A DNA stretch of 64,000 bases, from contig NZ_CP146100.1 of assembly GCF_037023755.1 (NCBI RefSeq), positions 124,001 to 188,000 on the forward strand, given 5' to 3'. Position numbers and translations under genes: made by a program. This DNA is from Saccharopolyspora sp. SCSIO 74807 (lineage in GTDB: Bacteria; Actinomycetota; Actinomycetes; Mycobacteriales; Pseudonocardiaceae). The notes beneath the pieces were generated by a model that saw only the letters and a list, made by a program, of their open reading frames with translations, made no database searches and had not been told where the DNA came from. Of this stretch, positions 39,294 through 51,627 are shown piece after piece; position 1 is the stretch's first letter; the number at the start of each line of letters is the position of its first letter.

Positions 39294-41120
39294 CTACTTC
39301 AGGTCCTCGTCGGCGACCACGAACAGCTCGGAGTGCGGCTTCGCGTTCCCGAAAGGCCCGTGCGGCCACGACTTGCGGTTGAAGTTGATGCCCGTCTCAC
39401 CGGTGACCTCGTCCTTGAACGACTCGTCCACGTTGACCTGGCCGTCCTCGGCGAGGTCGATCATGTTGACCTTGTGGTCCCCGTCGTTGCCGGTGCGTGC
39501 GACGAAGTAGTTCGACACCGCCAACCGGCCGGGCTGCTTGGTCTCCTCGTACTTGCCGTCGGCGCCCGGCTTGAAGTTGTCGTAGGCGCCCCAGTGCGGA
39601 CCCGCCCCGGGCTGTCCCGGGTTGATCGGAGCCGCACCGGCCAGCGTCGGGCAGTCCTGCCCGCCGCCGTTCTCGGCCTTCTCGACGCTGTCGATGGAGC
39701 ACTGGAAGTCGGTGCCCTTGCTGGTCAGCTTGGAGATGTCCAGCGTGTACACGCCGCCGGTGGCACCCGGGTCGTCCGGGCCGAGCGTGCCCTTCTGCCT
39801 GCCCTGCACCGCGCGGTACAGGAACCGGTCGTCCGGGCTGGTCTGGATCCAGCCGCCGTTCGAGCCGCTGCCCTTGGCGTCGTTGTTCGCCGGGTCGATC
39901 GCCTTCAACGCCTGCCCGTCGTCGAACACCTGCGTCCAGCGCGGGGCCGGGGCGGTGATGTCCGGGGTGTAGAAGACCGCGCCGCCCTGCATGGTTTCGG
40001 CGAACGCGCCCTTGTGGCCGGGCCGGTTGGTGACGGTGGTTTCCATGACCGCGCGGCTTTCCGAATGCAGCGGGTCCTCCGGATCGGCGCGCGGCCCGTC
40101 CGGCAGGTACGACACCGACTTGAGCTTCGGCTGGTTGCGGTCGGAGATGTCCCAGGTGCGCACGGTCGGCCGCCGCAGGTACGGCGACGGTTGCTTGACC
40201 GGGTCCAGGATGATGTTGCGCGGTTCCGCGTAGTCGCTGGTGACCAGCGTGTTCAGGTCCTCGCGGGCCTGGATGCCGTGCGGGTTGGCGCAGGTGGGTT
40301 TGCCCAGCCGCGGCAGGTTGTCGCACAACTTCGGGTTGTCGCCCTGCGGAGTCGCGGCCGGGGATTGGGAAAGCACCTTCCCGTCCCGGTCGAATCGCAC
40401 GACTTCGCCCGGACTACCCGCGAAACCGTTTCCGCTGTGCACCGATCCGTCGTCGTAGCGATAAGGACCGGGAGCGACCGGACCGCCCATGTAGGTGCCG
40501 TAGGACGTGCCGTCCTTCAGCGTCCAATAAGCGTCCGGAACCGAACCGCCGAGCGTCTGCGTCGGCAAGCTGACGCCCTTGAGCTCCAGGTTCGGCAGCT
40601 TGGTCACGTCGAACGCGTAGGTCGCGCCGAGGAACAACGCGCCCGCGAAAATGGTGTCGCCCTTGTGCCACACGTATTGCATGTGGTGCGGCTCGTTCTC
40701 CACCAGCGGCCCCACGGTGGCGGTGTTGACCACCTTCCCGTAGGTCTCCGAACCCTTCGTCGCGTCGATGACCGCGAGGAAGTCCGGTCCGGGAAGCGCG
40801 TTCTTCGCCTTGTTCACCGGATCCTTCAACGACCCGGGCAGGCCCTTGACGTCCTTGACCGCGGTGTCGGCGATGTTCTCGTCACCGGCCCACACCAGCA
40901 GCCATTCCTTGCGCTTTCCGTCCGCGGCCTTGGTCGCCACGTTGCGGACGGTGTGGTTGGTGACCGAGTAGTTCTTGCCGTCGGCCCCCGGCACCTGCTG
41001 CGTCGTGACCTGCACGTCCGCGTCGGCATCCTGCACGGGCAACGTGACGGTGCCGACCGCGAGCAGCGCGGCGGCCGCCCCGATCATTCCTCTGCGCAGC
41101 ACTCGCGCCTTGATTCTCAT
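39294..41120 (-). CDS. Secreted SBP56/methanethiol-oxidase-like beta-propeller
   Basis: A 608-residue exported protein; signal peptide about residues 1-35 with an RRGMIGAAA start that could use Tat or Sec. The mature part aligns by eye with the selenium-binding protein 56 family (methanethiol oxidase): DFLAVIDATKGSETYGKVV and ENEPHHMQYVW correspond to the YLATVDVDPKSPQYCQVI and ELHHSGWN blocks, VRTWDISDRNQPKLK to the VWDWK strand, and SPDDRFLYRAVQG to SLDDRFLYFSNW. The His-His of the metal site is kept, but the selenium-binding Cys is Gly and the CSSC motif is absent. Copper-dependent oxidation of a small sulfur compound is possible; a catalytically altered or binding-only role is equally open. 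First gene of a cluster with the Met-rich membrane protein and YeeE-type importer. Start ATG 41120, GGAGAG upstream. Confidence 0.65.
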   Translation of the reverse strand: MRIKARVLRRGMIGAAAALLAVGTVTLPVQDADADVQVTTQQVPGADGKNYSVTNHTVRNVATKAADGKRKEWLLVWAGDENIADTAVKDVKGLPGSLKDPVNKAKNALPGPDFLAVIDATKGSETYGKVVNTATVGPLVENEPHHMQYVWHKGDTIFAGALFLGATYAFDVTKLPNLELKGVSLPTQTLGGSVPDAYWTLKDGTSYGTYMGGPVAPGPYRYDDGSVHSGNGFAGSPGEVVRFDRDGKVLSQSPAATPQGDNPKLCDNLPRLGKPTCANPHGIQAREDLNTLVTSDYAEPRNIILDPVKQPSPYLRRPTVRTWDISDRNQPKLKSVSYLPDGPRADPEDPLHSESRAVMETTVTNRPGHKGAFAETMQGGAVFYTPDITAPAPRWTQVFDDGQALKAIDPANNDAKGSGSNGGWIQTSPDDRFLYRAVQGRQKGTLGPDDPGATGGVYTLDISKLTSKGTDFQCSIDSVEKAENGGGQDCPTLAGAAPINPGQPGAGPHWGAYDNFKPGADGKYEETKQPGRLAVSNYFVARTGNDGDHKVNMIDLAEDGQVNVDESFKDEVTGETGINFNRKSWPHGPFGNAKPHSELFVVADEDLK

Positions 41121-41734
41121 GTTCTCTCCGGTCTGCTGCGGAATTCCACCAACGTCTGGGCACCTTCGAACTCGATTACCTGCATTCGGGCACAGGTGTT
41201 CTCGGGAAAGGTTTCCGGTGGCGCCGGTCCAGCGATTCCCGCGCAGCATCGATCCGCACGGGAGGCGTCGATTCCGGACGTGCCTCCGGTCCGCCCCCGG
41301 GCGCACCTGCCCGCCGGCCCGGAAATGCGTTTCCGGGCCGGTGGGTCTGGTTCCGTTGGGGACACGGAATTGCGCGAACCGCCGCAGGAACGGCCGGCCC
41401 GCGCCGAAAGGAAGAGGGAATCCGCGATTCAGGTGCGGCGCTGCGCGCCGCGCGGTTCCGCCCGCGGATTTTCCACGGGCGAACTCCGCTGAATGGCCTG
41501 CGCGGAAGTCGGCGAAAGGATCGTCAGCGAATGCTACACAGGGCGCTGGCCTGCTGCTGCAAATCGACGTGCAGGCGAGCCACCAGAGTGGTGAACCTCG
41601 ACATGCGGTAGATCATGCGCGGGCGATCTACCCGGTGTCAACCAATCGACCAATCCGTGAGATGAGCACGGGAACTTTTCCGGGCCGCCGAACGTTCCCC
41701 GCCGTTCGTAGGTACCGCCGCGGCGCCGGATGAA
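41121..41734. other. 614-bp region without a confident gene
   Basis: Upstream of the SBP56-like gene, so it should hold that cluster's promoter. Two inverted repeats stand out: CCACCAGAGTGGTG near 41581-41594, and a stem GGTAGATC / GATCTACC at 41608-41615 and 41626-41633. The second ends about 490 nt before the gene. Open frames across it have no ribosome binding sites or recognisable domains. Confidence 0.45.
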
Positions 41735-42220
41735 CTACTTTTCGCCCTCCGCGTCGCCGCGCTGGAGTTCGATCGCCCGGCGCATCGCCTTGCGTCCGCG
41801 GTTGCGGTCCCCGGCCAAGTCGTACGCCTGGGCGAGGGCGAACCACGCCCGCCACTCGTGCGGCGCGGCTTCGAGTTCGGCCTGCTTCTGCTCGAACCAG
41901 GCGTCGGCGGCTTCCCGCTGCACCCGCCCGGAGGGGCGCAACGGCAGGTGCGAGGTGTCCGGCAGGTTCCCCTCGGACTCCAGCAACCGCGCCAGCCGCT
42001 CGGTCTGCGCGCCGAACCGGAGCTGGTCGGCCACCAGCAGCGCACCCAGCACCGGCAGCACCAGGATCGCCAGCCCGAGCACGACGAACACCGGCTGCGC
42101 GGTCACGATCATCGTGACCGCGCGCTGCCCCATCAGCACCAGGTAGACCAGCAGCACCGCGGCGAGCACGAACGCCGCGGCGCGCGGACCGAACCAGGAT
42201 TGCCGCTCGTTGGTGGACAT
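41735..42220 (-). CDS. Small membrane protein with C-terminal TPR-like helices
   Basis: A 161-residue protein with two transmembrane segments (AAAFVLAAVLLVYLVLMG and PVFVVLGLAILVLPVLGALL) and a cytoplasmic helical tail ending WRAWFALAQAYDLAGDRNRG-RKAMRRAIELQ, one tetratricopeptide-like hairpin. It starts directly after dapB (stop of dapB at 42221), like the transmembrane protein next to dapB in mycobacteria (Rv2772c). Probably cotranscribed with dapB. Function unknown. Confidence 0.75.
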   Translation of the reverse strand: MSTNERQSWFGPRAAAFVLAAVLLVYLVLMGQRAVTMIVTAQPVFVVLGLAILVLPVLGALLVADQLRFGAQTERLARLLESEGNLPDTSHLPLRPSGRVQREAADAWFEQKQAELEAAPHEWRAWFALAQAYDLAGDRNRGRKAMRRAIELQRGDAEGEK

Positions 42221-44388
<2,168 letters not shown>

Positions 44389-44427
44389 CGTCCTTCAAGA
44401 TCTCTTCGCCGTAACCCCCGGACACGA

Positions 44428-44461
44428 TACGGCCCGCCCCGGAAGTCCGGGACGGGCCGTA
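44428..44461 (-). terminator. Hairpin between pnp and pepR
   Basis: Fifteen-base arms TACGGCCCGCCCCGG (44428-44442) and CCGGGACGGGCCGTA (44447-44461) pair with one mismatch around a 4-nt loop. It lies downstream of the pnp stop and should terminate or stabilise the pnp message. Confidence 0.8.
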
Positions 44462-44506
44462 CGCCGTGCTGCTCGCGGACGCCGGCGGTGCGGCGTCCGC
44501 GATGGA

Positions 44507-46795
<2,289 letters not shown>

Positions 46796-46996
46796 GTGGA
46801 ACTCCTCGTTTCCGCAAGGGTCCACGACTGCGCGGGTGAGTCTTCCGGCGAGGCCGGTCATCGATCGAAGCGCCCGGGGCGGAAACCGCCCGCGGAAGCC
46901 ACTACCGAGGACCGGCGGAGCTGACCCGCCGTGGGCGTGGACCCGGGTATTTGCGGGCAACCGCGTGCCCGCATTCTCTCATTGGGTTGTGCGACC

Positions 46997-47026
46997 GGGG
47001 GAGCATCCACAATGGAACGCTCCCCC
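46997..47026 (-). promoter_or_regulatory. rpsO-pnp intergenic hairpin
   Basis: Perfect 8-bp stem GGGGGAGC (46997-47004) / GCTCCCCC (47019-47026), 14-nt loop, just after the rpsO stop. It may terminate rpsO or act as the RNA-processing site that controls pnp, as RNase III does in E. coli. Confidence 0.6.
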
Positions 47027-47034
47027 GGGGCGGG

Positions 47035-47304
47035 TCAACGACGCAGGCCGAGCCGCTGGATCAACGAACGGTACCGTCCGATGTCCACCTTGGTCAGGTA
47101 GTTCAGCAGCCGGCGGCGACGACCGACCATCAGCAGCAGGCCGCGACGCGAGTGGTGGTCGTGCTTGTGCTGCTTGAGGTGCTCGGTCAGGCCCGAGATC
47201 CGGTTGGTCAGCAGGGCCACCTGGGCCTCGGCCGAACCCGTGTCGGATTCGTGCAGGCCGTAGTCGCTCAGGATCTGCTTCTTCTCGGTAGTGGACAGCG
47301 CCAC
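47035..47304 (-). CDS. rpsO: 30S ribosomal protein S15
   Basis: An 89-residue small-subunit protein, full length for the family. Start [20 protein letters not shown], with the 16S rRNA-binding block [15 protein letters not shown] and [15 protein letters not shown], and the C-terminal [15 protein letters not shown] start at 47304 with AAGGAG before it. Encoded directly upstream of pnp. Confidence 0.97.
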   Translation of the reverse strand: MALSTTEKKQILSDYGLHESDTGSAEAQVALLTNRISGLTEHLKQHKHDHHSRRGLLLMVGRRRRLLNYLTKVDIGRYRSLIQRLGLRR

Positions 47305-47687
47305 GAGTTGACTCTCCTTGTTTCGCGTGCCGTGTCAGGGAGTGCGTCGCCGGGCGGCACCGGAGTGCGGCACCGCGGCGGGCACCGGTGGGATCCCCGG
47401 GTCGAGCCCGGCGGCAGCGGCCGGAAGGAGCGCGGCGTCGCAGGTGCCCCGCATCGGTGCCTGCTCCGCGACTGCCTTCGCACCGCCGATCCCGTCCGGC
47501 GGATTGCGGCCGACGATGTCGGACCGCGCCGATTCGGTGATCTTCCGGCTGCCCATCTTCCGACTGCCAAACAGCTCGGCTGCCCGACTTCTCGGCTGCC
47601 CGACTTCTCGAGTGCCCAGAGTCCCCACGGATACGGCCGCCACGGACTACAGCCGAATCCGCCGAGCAGGATATCAGGGCCTGCGCA
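47305..47687. other. 383-bp rpsO upstream region
   Basis: Between the 2'-5' RNA ligase-like gene and rpsO; it should contain the rpsO promoter. No convincing gene. Its upstream half contains a degenerate 16-bp tandem array (listed separately). Confidence 0.5.
47547..47617. repeat. Degenerate 16-bp tandem array upstream of rpsO
   Basis: Two exact units TCGGCTGCCCGACTTC at 47576-47591 and 47592-47607, flanked by partial copies (CCGGCTGCCCATCTTC from 47555, TCGAGTGCCC at 47608). Confidence 0.8.
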
Positions 47688-48371
47688 TCAGCCCTGGTTC
47701 CCGGCATCCGAACGCGGTGCATGCGTGGTCCCTGCATGCGTGGTCCCTGCATCCGAGGGCCCTGCATCCGAACTTGCGGCATCCCGGCCCTCCGTATCCG
47801 GACCACCGAGCCGCACCCGGTGCACCGTCCGGTAAGCGGAACCCCCGGCTTCCTGGTCGGAGCGCACCAGCGCGACCTCGCCGACCTCCCACCACGGGCC
47901 GGAGTAGGCCCGCAGCAGACCGGTGAGCCGGCCTCCGCTCGGCCGCCCCGCGTTCCAGCGGGCCACGGTGAGGTGCGCGCGGAACTCCTCCGGGTCGCCG
48001 CCTGCTGCCCGCACCAACTCCCGCAGCAGCTCCGCGTCCCGGCCCGAGGCGGGTTCCGCGCCGACCCACAGCACGCTGCGGAACGCGCCCGCTCCGGTCA
48101 GCCGCAGGTGCGGTCGCCCGGTGAGTCCGGCGACGCGCCGGTCCAGCCGTTCGCTCAGCGGCCCGGGTTCGGCGCTGCCGTGGAAGCGCAGCGTCAGGTG
48201 CCACTTGGAGGCCGGAACGAACCGGAACCGCCGCAGTCCTTCCGAGGCTGCCGCCACGCGCGCGGGGGCTAGCCCGGAGACGGCGCCCGCCAGGTGCTCG
48301 ACCGCGGCCTGCGACGGCCACAACGCCGTGAACAGGCGCGGCGCCCGATCCGCTTCCGACTCGCCCGGCAC
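47688..48371 (-). CDS. thpR: RNA 2',3'-cyclic phosphodiesterase (ThpR / 2H family)
   Basis: A 227-residue 2H phosphoesterase, formerly called 2'-5' RNA ligase. Both catalytic H-x-T motifs are present, KWHLTLRFHG (about residue 56-65) and RAHLTVARWNAG (about 134-145). The N-terminal RLFTALWPSQ and the C-terminal VALVRSDQ strand fit the family. The last 35 residues are an unusual tail of 5-residue units (SDAGP, SDAGT, THAGT, THAPR, SDAGN) encoded by a 15-bp DNA repeat. It lies 4 nt behind the HTH gene and is probably in the same transcript. Confidence 0.87.
   Translation of the reverse strand: MPGESEADRAPRLFTALWPSQAAVEHLAGAVSGLAPARVAAASEGLRRFRFVPASKWHLTLRFHGSAEPGPLSERLDRRVAGLTGRPHLRLTGAGAFRSVLWVGAEPASGRDAELLRELVRAAGGDPEEFRAHLTVARWNAGRPSGGRLTGLLRAYSGPWWEVGEVALVRSDQEAGGSAYRTVHRVRLGGPDTEGRDAASSDAGPSDAGTTHAGTTHAPRSDAGNQG
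47704..47793 (-). repeat. Six 15-bp tandem repeats in the thpR 3' end
   Basis: Units starting GCATSCG at 47704, 47719, 47734, 47749, 47764 and 47779, exact 15-bp period; units 2 and 3 are identical. They encode the pentapeptide tail of the phosphodiesterase. Confidence 0.9.
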
Positions 48372-48375
48372 TACC

Positions 48376-48855
48376 TCAAGATTCCCCGTTCGCGGCCCGG
48401 CGTAACAGTCCGGCCAGCGCCGGGTAGCGCCCGTCGATCAGCGCGGCCGCCTGCTCCAGCTCGCTGGGCTTGGCGACTTCGCGGAGCACCGGCCACGCCA
48501 CCTGTTCACCGTTGCCCGGCACCGGCAGCGTGTCGCGGCCGACCGACGGGTGCGAGTCCCGCACGTCGGCCAGCGCCTGCTCGATCGCCTCCGACTCGCC
48601 CGCGGTCACCCCGGGGATGAGCACCTTGCGTTCCAGCATCACCAGCCTGGCCAGCACCGACGGGTTGCCGATCTTGGCGCGGCGGCCGCTCATCACCTGG
48701 CTGAGCATCGGGGCGCTGATGCCCAGCACCTCGGCGAGCTGGGCCTGCGAGGTCCGGAAGGCGACCACGAGGCGGCGCACCCGATCCCCCAGCGGCTCCC
48801 CGTACCACTGCCGCTGCAGGTCCAGATTGCGCTGGACGCTCTTGTGCTCCGCCAC
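48376..48855 (-). CDS. Helix-turn-helix DNA-binding protein (XRE-like)
   Basis: A 159-residue protein with an HTH of the XRE type at about residues 20-65: GDRVRRLVVAFRTSQAQLAE then LGISAPMLSQVMSGRRAKI. The rest is helical with no second known domain. I use the GTG at 48855, which has GGGGGAG five bases before it; a GTG at 48987 overlapping the ribF stop is also possible and would add 44 residues. Conserved in actinobacteria downstream of ribF. Target genes unknown. Confidence 0.8.
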   Translation of the reverse strand: MAEHKSVQRNLDLQRQWYGEPLGDRVRRLVVAFRTSQAQLAEVLGISAPMLSQVMSGRRAKIGNPSVLARLVMLERKVLIPGVTAGESEAIEQALADVRDSHPSVGRDTLPVPGNGEQVAWPVLREVAKPSELEQAAALIDGRYPALAGLLRRAANGES

Positions 48856-48983
48856 TTCAGCTCCCCCGGTGCCCTCGGTCGTGCTGGACGCGCCCGGAGC
48901 GAGTCCGGGCCCGGCCGGTCCTGAATACTGCCAGGTCATCGTGCGTTCGCGGAGTGGAACGCGAATTTCGTTCAATCGTCGGT

Positions 48984-49970
48984 TCACTGCCGGACGCCGA
49001 GGATCTCGCGGGTCTCGGCGACGTCCTGGTTCATCCGCTCGATCAGCTCGTCGGCCGAATCGAAGCGCACCATCCCGCGCAGCCGCCGCACGAAGTCCAG
49101 CGACACGTGCTCGCCGTAGAAGTCGGTGTGCACGTCCAGCACGAACGCCTCCACGGTGCGCTCGGTCCCGGAGAAGGTGGGGTTGCTGCCGACCGAGACG
49201 GCCGCGGGCAACGTCTCGCCGGGCCCGGTCGAGCCCCGGTGGCGGTGGGTGAACCAGCAGGCGTAGACCCCGTCGGCGGGGATCGCCGAGTAGGCCGGGC
49301 TGGACAGGTTCGCGGTCGGGAATCCCAGCTCGCTGCCGCCGCGGCCGGCGCCGCGCACCACGATCCCCTCCAGCCGGTGGTACCGGCCCAGTGCGGAGGC
49401 GGCGGCCACCACGTCACCGGCGTCGATGCAGGAGCGGATGTAGGTCGAGGAGAACGTCACCGGGGCGTCGACCACGCCGCCGGAATTCTCGGCCTTGCCG
49501 CTGAGCAGGCTGTCCGAGGCGACTTCGAAACCGAACCGCTCGCCCAGCTGGTGCAGCATCCCGATGTCACCGGCCGCGCGGTGCCCGAAGGTGAAGTTCT
49601 CCCCCACCACGACCAGCGCCGCGTGCAGCCGTTCCACCAGCAGCTCGTGCACGAACTCGTCCGCGGCCATCCGGGACAGCTCGGCGGTGAACGGCAGCAC
49701 GCAGAACACGTCCACTCCGAGCGATTCGGCGAGCTCGGCGCGCTGGCGCAGGGTGGTCAGCTGCGCGGGGTGGCTGCCGGGGCGCACCACCTCCGCGGGG
49801 TGCGGGTCGAAGGTCATCAGCACGCACGGGAGTCCGCGCTCGCGGGCGGTGCGCACCGCGTGGCTGATCAACTGCTGGTGCCCGCGGTGCACTCCGTCGA
49901 AGACCCCGATGGTCACCACGCACCGGCCCCAGCCGCCGGGAAGCTGCTCCAAACCGCGCCAACGCTGCAC
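48984..49970 (-). CDS. ribF: Bifunctional riboflavin kinase / FAD synthetase
   Basis: A 328-residue enzyme that makes FMN and FAD. The N-terminal FAD synthetase domain has TIGVFDGVHRGHQQLI and VGENFTFGHRAAGD; SSTYIRSCI is the adenylyl site. The C-terminal riboflavin kinase domain has LGFPTANLSSP, with the ATP/riboflavin-binding pattern, and PTFSGTERTVEAFVLD. Family members start QRWRGLE, giving GTG 49970; a TTG at 49979 is an alternative. It is 36 nt downstream of truB, the usual truB-ribF order. Confidence 0.94.
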   Translation of the reverse strand: MQRWRGLEQLPGGWGRCVVTIGVFDGVHRGHQQLISHAVRTARERGLPCVLMTFDPHPAEVVRPGSHPAQLTTLRQRAELAESLGVDVFCVLPFTAELSRMAADEFVHELLVERLHAALVVVGENFTFGHRAAGDIGMLHQLGERFGFEVASDSLLSGKAENSGGVVDAPVTFSSTYIRSCIDAGDVVAAASALGRYHRLEGIVVRGAGRGGSELGFPTANLSSPAYSAIPADGVYACWFTHRHRGSTGPGETLPAAVSVGSNPTFSGTERTVEAFVLDVHTDFYGEHVSLDFVRRLRGMVRFDSADELIERMNQDVAETREILGVRQ

Positions 49971-50006
49971 GGCTGGCAAGCGTAATGCCTGCCCCGCGCA
50001 CGCGGT

Positions 50007-50939
50007 TCAACCCGCCGGGGTGAGCACCAGGACCGGGCGTGCCGTGCGGCCCTGGTCGCGCACCAGCGCCACCGCGCGCCCGTCCGGTCCGAACACGCCG
50101 CAGGTCCCGGCCAGCCCGGTCGGCGGGATCTGCTGGCCGTGCGCGAGCGCGCGCACGGTGCCCTCGTCGGTGTCGTAGCGGGTGAAAGCGGTGGCGATGG
50201 CCTGGTCCAAGCCCATGGACAGGCCGGGTTCGGCTTCGAGCTGGTCGAGCGTGCGGGCGGTGGCCAGCCCGAACGGTCCGACCCGGCTGCGCCGCAACCG
50301 GCCGAGGTGCCCGCCGACGCCGAGGCGCTGCCCCAGGTCGCGGGCCAGCGCGCGCACGTAGGTGCCGGAGGAGCATTCGACCAGCACGTCGAGTTCGAGC
50401 ACCGCTCCGGCGTCGGGATCGTCGCTCTCGGGCCGCAGCGCGAGCAGGTCGAACCGGGACACCGTGACCGGGCGGGCGTCCAGTTCCACCTCTTGCCCGG
50501 CCCGCGCGAGTTCGTAGGCGCGTTTGCCGTTGACCTTGACCGCGCTGACCGCGCTGGGCACCTGCTGCAGCTCGCCGGTCAGCTCGGCGATGCCGTCCCG
50601 GATCGCCTGCTCGGCGACGCCGGACGGGTCGGTGCTGGAGAGCACCTCGCCCTCGGCATCGTCGGTGCTGGTGGCGACCCCGAGCCGGATGGTCGCCAAG
50701 TACGCCTTGGTGTCCAGCGCGAGATGCCCGAGCAGCTTGGTCGCCCGCTCCAGGCCCAGCACCAGCACCCCGGTGGCCATCGGGTCCAGCGTGCCCGCGT
50801 GCCCGACCTTGCGGGTGCCCATGATGCGCCGGACTCGCGACACCACGTCGTGCGAGGTCATGCCCGCCGGCTTGTCGACGATCAGCAGGCCGGGCGGTAC
50901 GGCTGGGCGGTTGCGGGCGGTGCGGGAACGCTCGGACAC
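50007..50939 (-). CDS. truB: tRNA pseudouridine(55) synthase
   Basis: A 310-residue pseudouridine synthase for U55 of tRNA. The catalytic Asp lies in KVGHAGTLDPMATGVLVLG, preceded by GLLIVDKPAGMTSHDVV. The C-terminal GTYVRALARDLGQ region and a PUA-like end complete the protein, as usual for actinobacterial TruB. ATG 50939. Followed by ribF on the same strand. Confidence 0.95.
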   Translation of the reverse strand: MSERSRTARNRPAVPPGLLIVDKPAGMTSHDVVSRVRRIMGTRKVGHAGTLDPMATGVLVLGLERATKLLGHLALDTKAYLATIRLGVATSTDDAEGEVLSSTDPSGVAEQAIRDGIAELTGELQQVPSAVSAVKVNGKRAYELARAGQEVELDARPVTVSRFDLLALRPESDDPDAGAVLELDVLVECSSGTYVRALARDLGQRLGVGGHLGRLRRSRVGPFGLATARTLDQLEAEPGLSMGLDQAIATAFTRYDTDEGTVRALAHGQQIPPTGLAGTCGVFGPDGRAVALVRDQGRTARPVLVLTPAG

Positions 50940-51125
50940 GGCGACTCATCCTCCCCGACCCGCCGCGCAGTGCGGCAGCGGCCCCGGGCTGGGCGCTGTT
51001 GCCCGAGCGGCGCGGCCGCCTGCCTCGCGGGACTCGGCCGGTCAATCGGCTGCAGGGCGGCCCGCTGCGCAACGCCTCCCGAAACGCTCCCTAAGCTGAG
51101 CGGCGCGCAAGACGAGGAGGGTGCG

Positions 51126-51626
51126 GTGCCGTATCGGCAGATCCGCCGCTTCGGAGACCCGGTGCTGCGCGGGGTCGCCGAGCCGGTGACGAAGTTCGAC
51201 GACGGCCTGCGCGGGCTGATCCGCGACCTGCTGGACACCGTCGACGTGCCCGGTCACGCCGGGGTCGCGGCACCGCAGATCGGGGTGCCGCTGCGGGCGT
51301 TCAGCTACCACGTGGACGGCGAGCCGGGTTACCTGCTCAACCCCGAGATCGTGGAGCTGTCCGACGCCCGCCAGCACGGTGCGGAAGGTTGCTTGTCGGT
51401 GCCCGGGCTCGGCTTCGAGACCGAACGCGCCGAGCACGCCGTGGTGCGCGGCGTCGACGAGCGCAACGAGCCGGTCACCGTCTCCGGCAGCGGGCTGATG
51501 GCGCGCTGCCTGCAGCACGAGTGCGACCACCTCGACGGCGTGGTCTACCTGCAACGCCTGGACCCGGCGACGCGGCGGGAAGCGATGCGGCAGGTGCGCG
51601 ATACCGACTGGTTCTGGCAGTCCTGA
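51126..51626 (+). CDS. def: Peptide deformylase
   Basis: A 166-residue metalloenzyme removing the N-formyl group from new proteins. All three motifs are intact: GVAAPQIGV, EGCLSVPG with the metal Cys, and QHECDHLDG with the two His ligands and catalytic Glu. The start is the GTG at 51126, with GAGGAGG ending 5 nt before it; a long in-frame extension into the truB antisense is rejected. It is the only plus-strand gene within this translation-gene block and ends 1 nt before the MATE gene stop. Confidence 0.95.
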   Translation: MPYRQIRRFGDPVLRGVAEPVTKFDDGLRGLIRDLLDTVDVPGHAGVAAPQIGVPLRAFSYHVDGEPGYLLNPEIVELSDARQHGAEGCLSVPGLGFETERAEHAVVRGVDERNEPVTVSGSGLMARCLQHECDHLDGVVYLQRLDPATRREAMRQVRDTDWFWQS

Positions 51627-51627
51627 A

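Noticed and set aside
47547-47793. Possible CRISPR array
   Set aside because: Units are only 15-16 bp and directly tandem, with no unique spacers and no cas genes anywhere in the window.
50003-50030. tRNA T-arm-like sequence (GGTTCAACCC)
   Set aside because: No acceptor stem or other arms around it; it lies at the end of truB.
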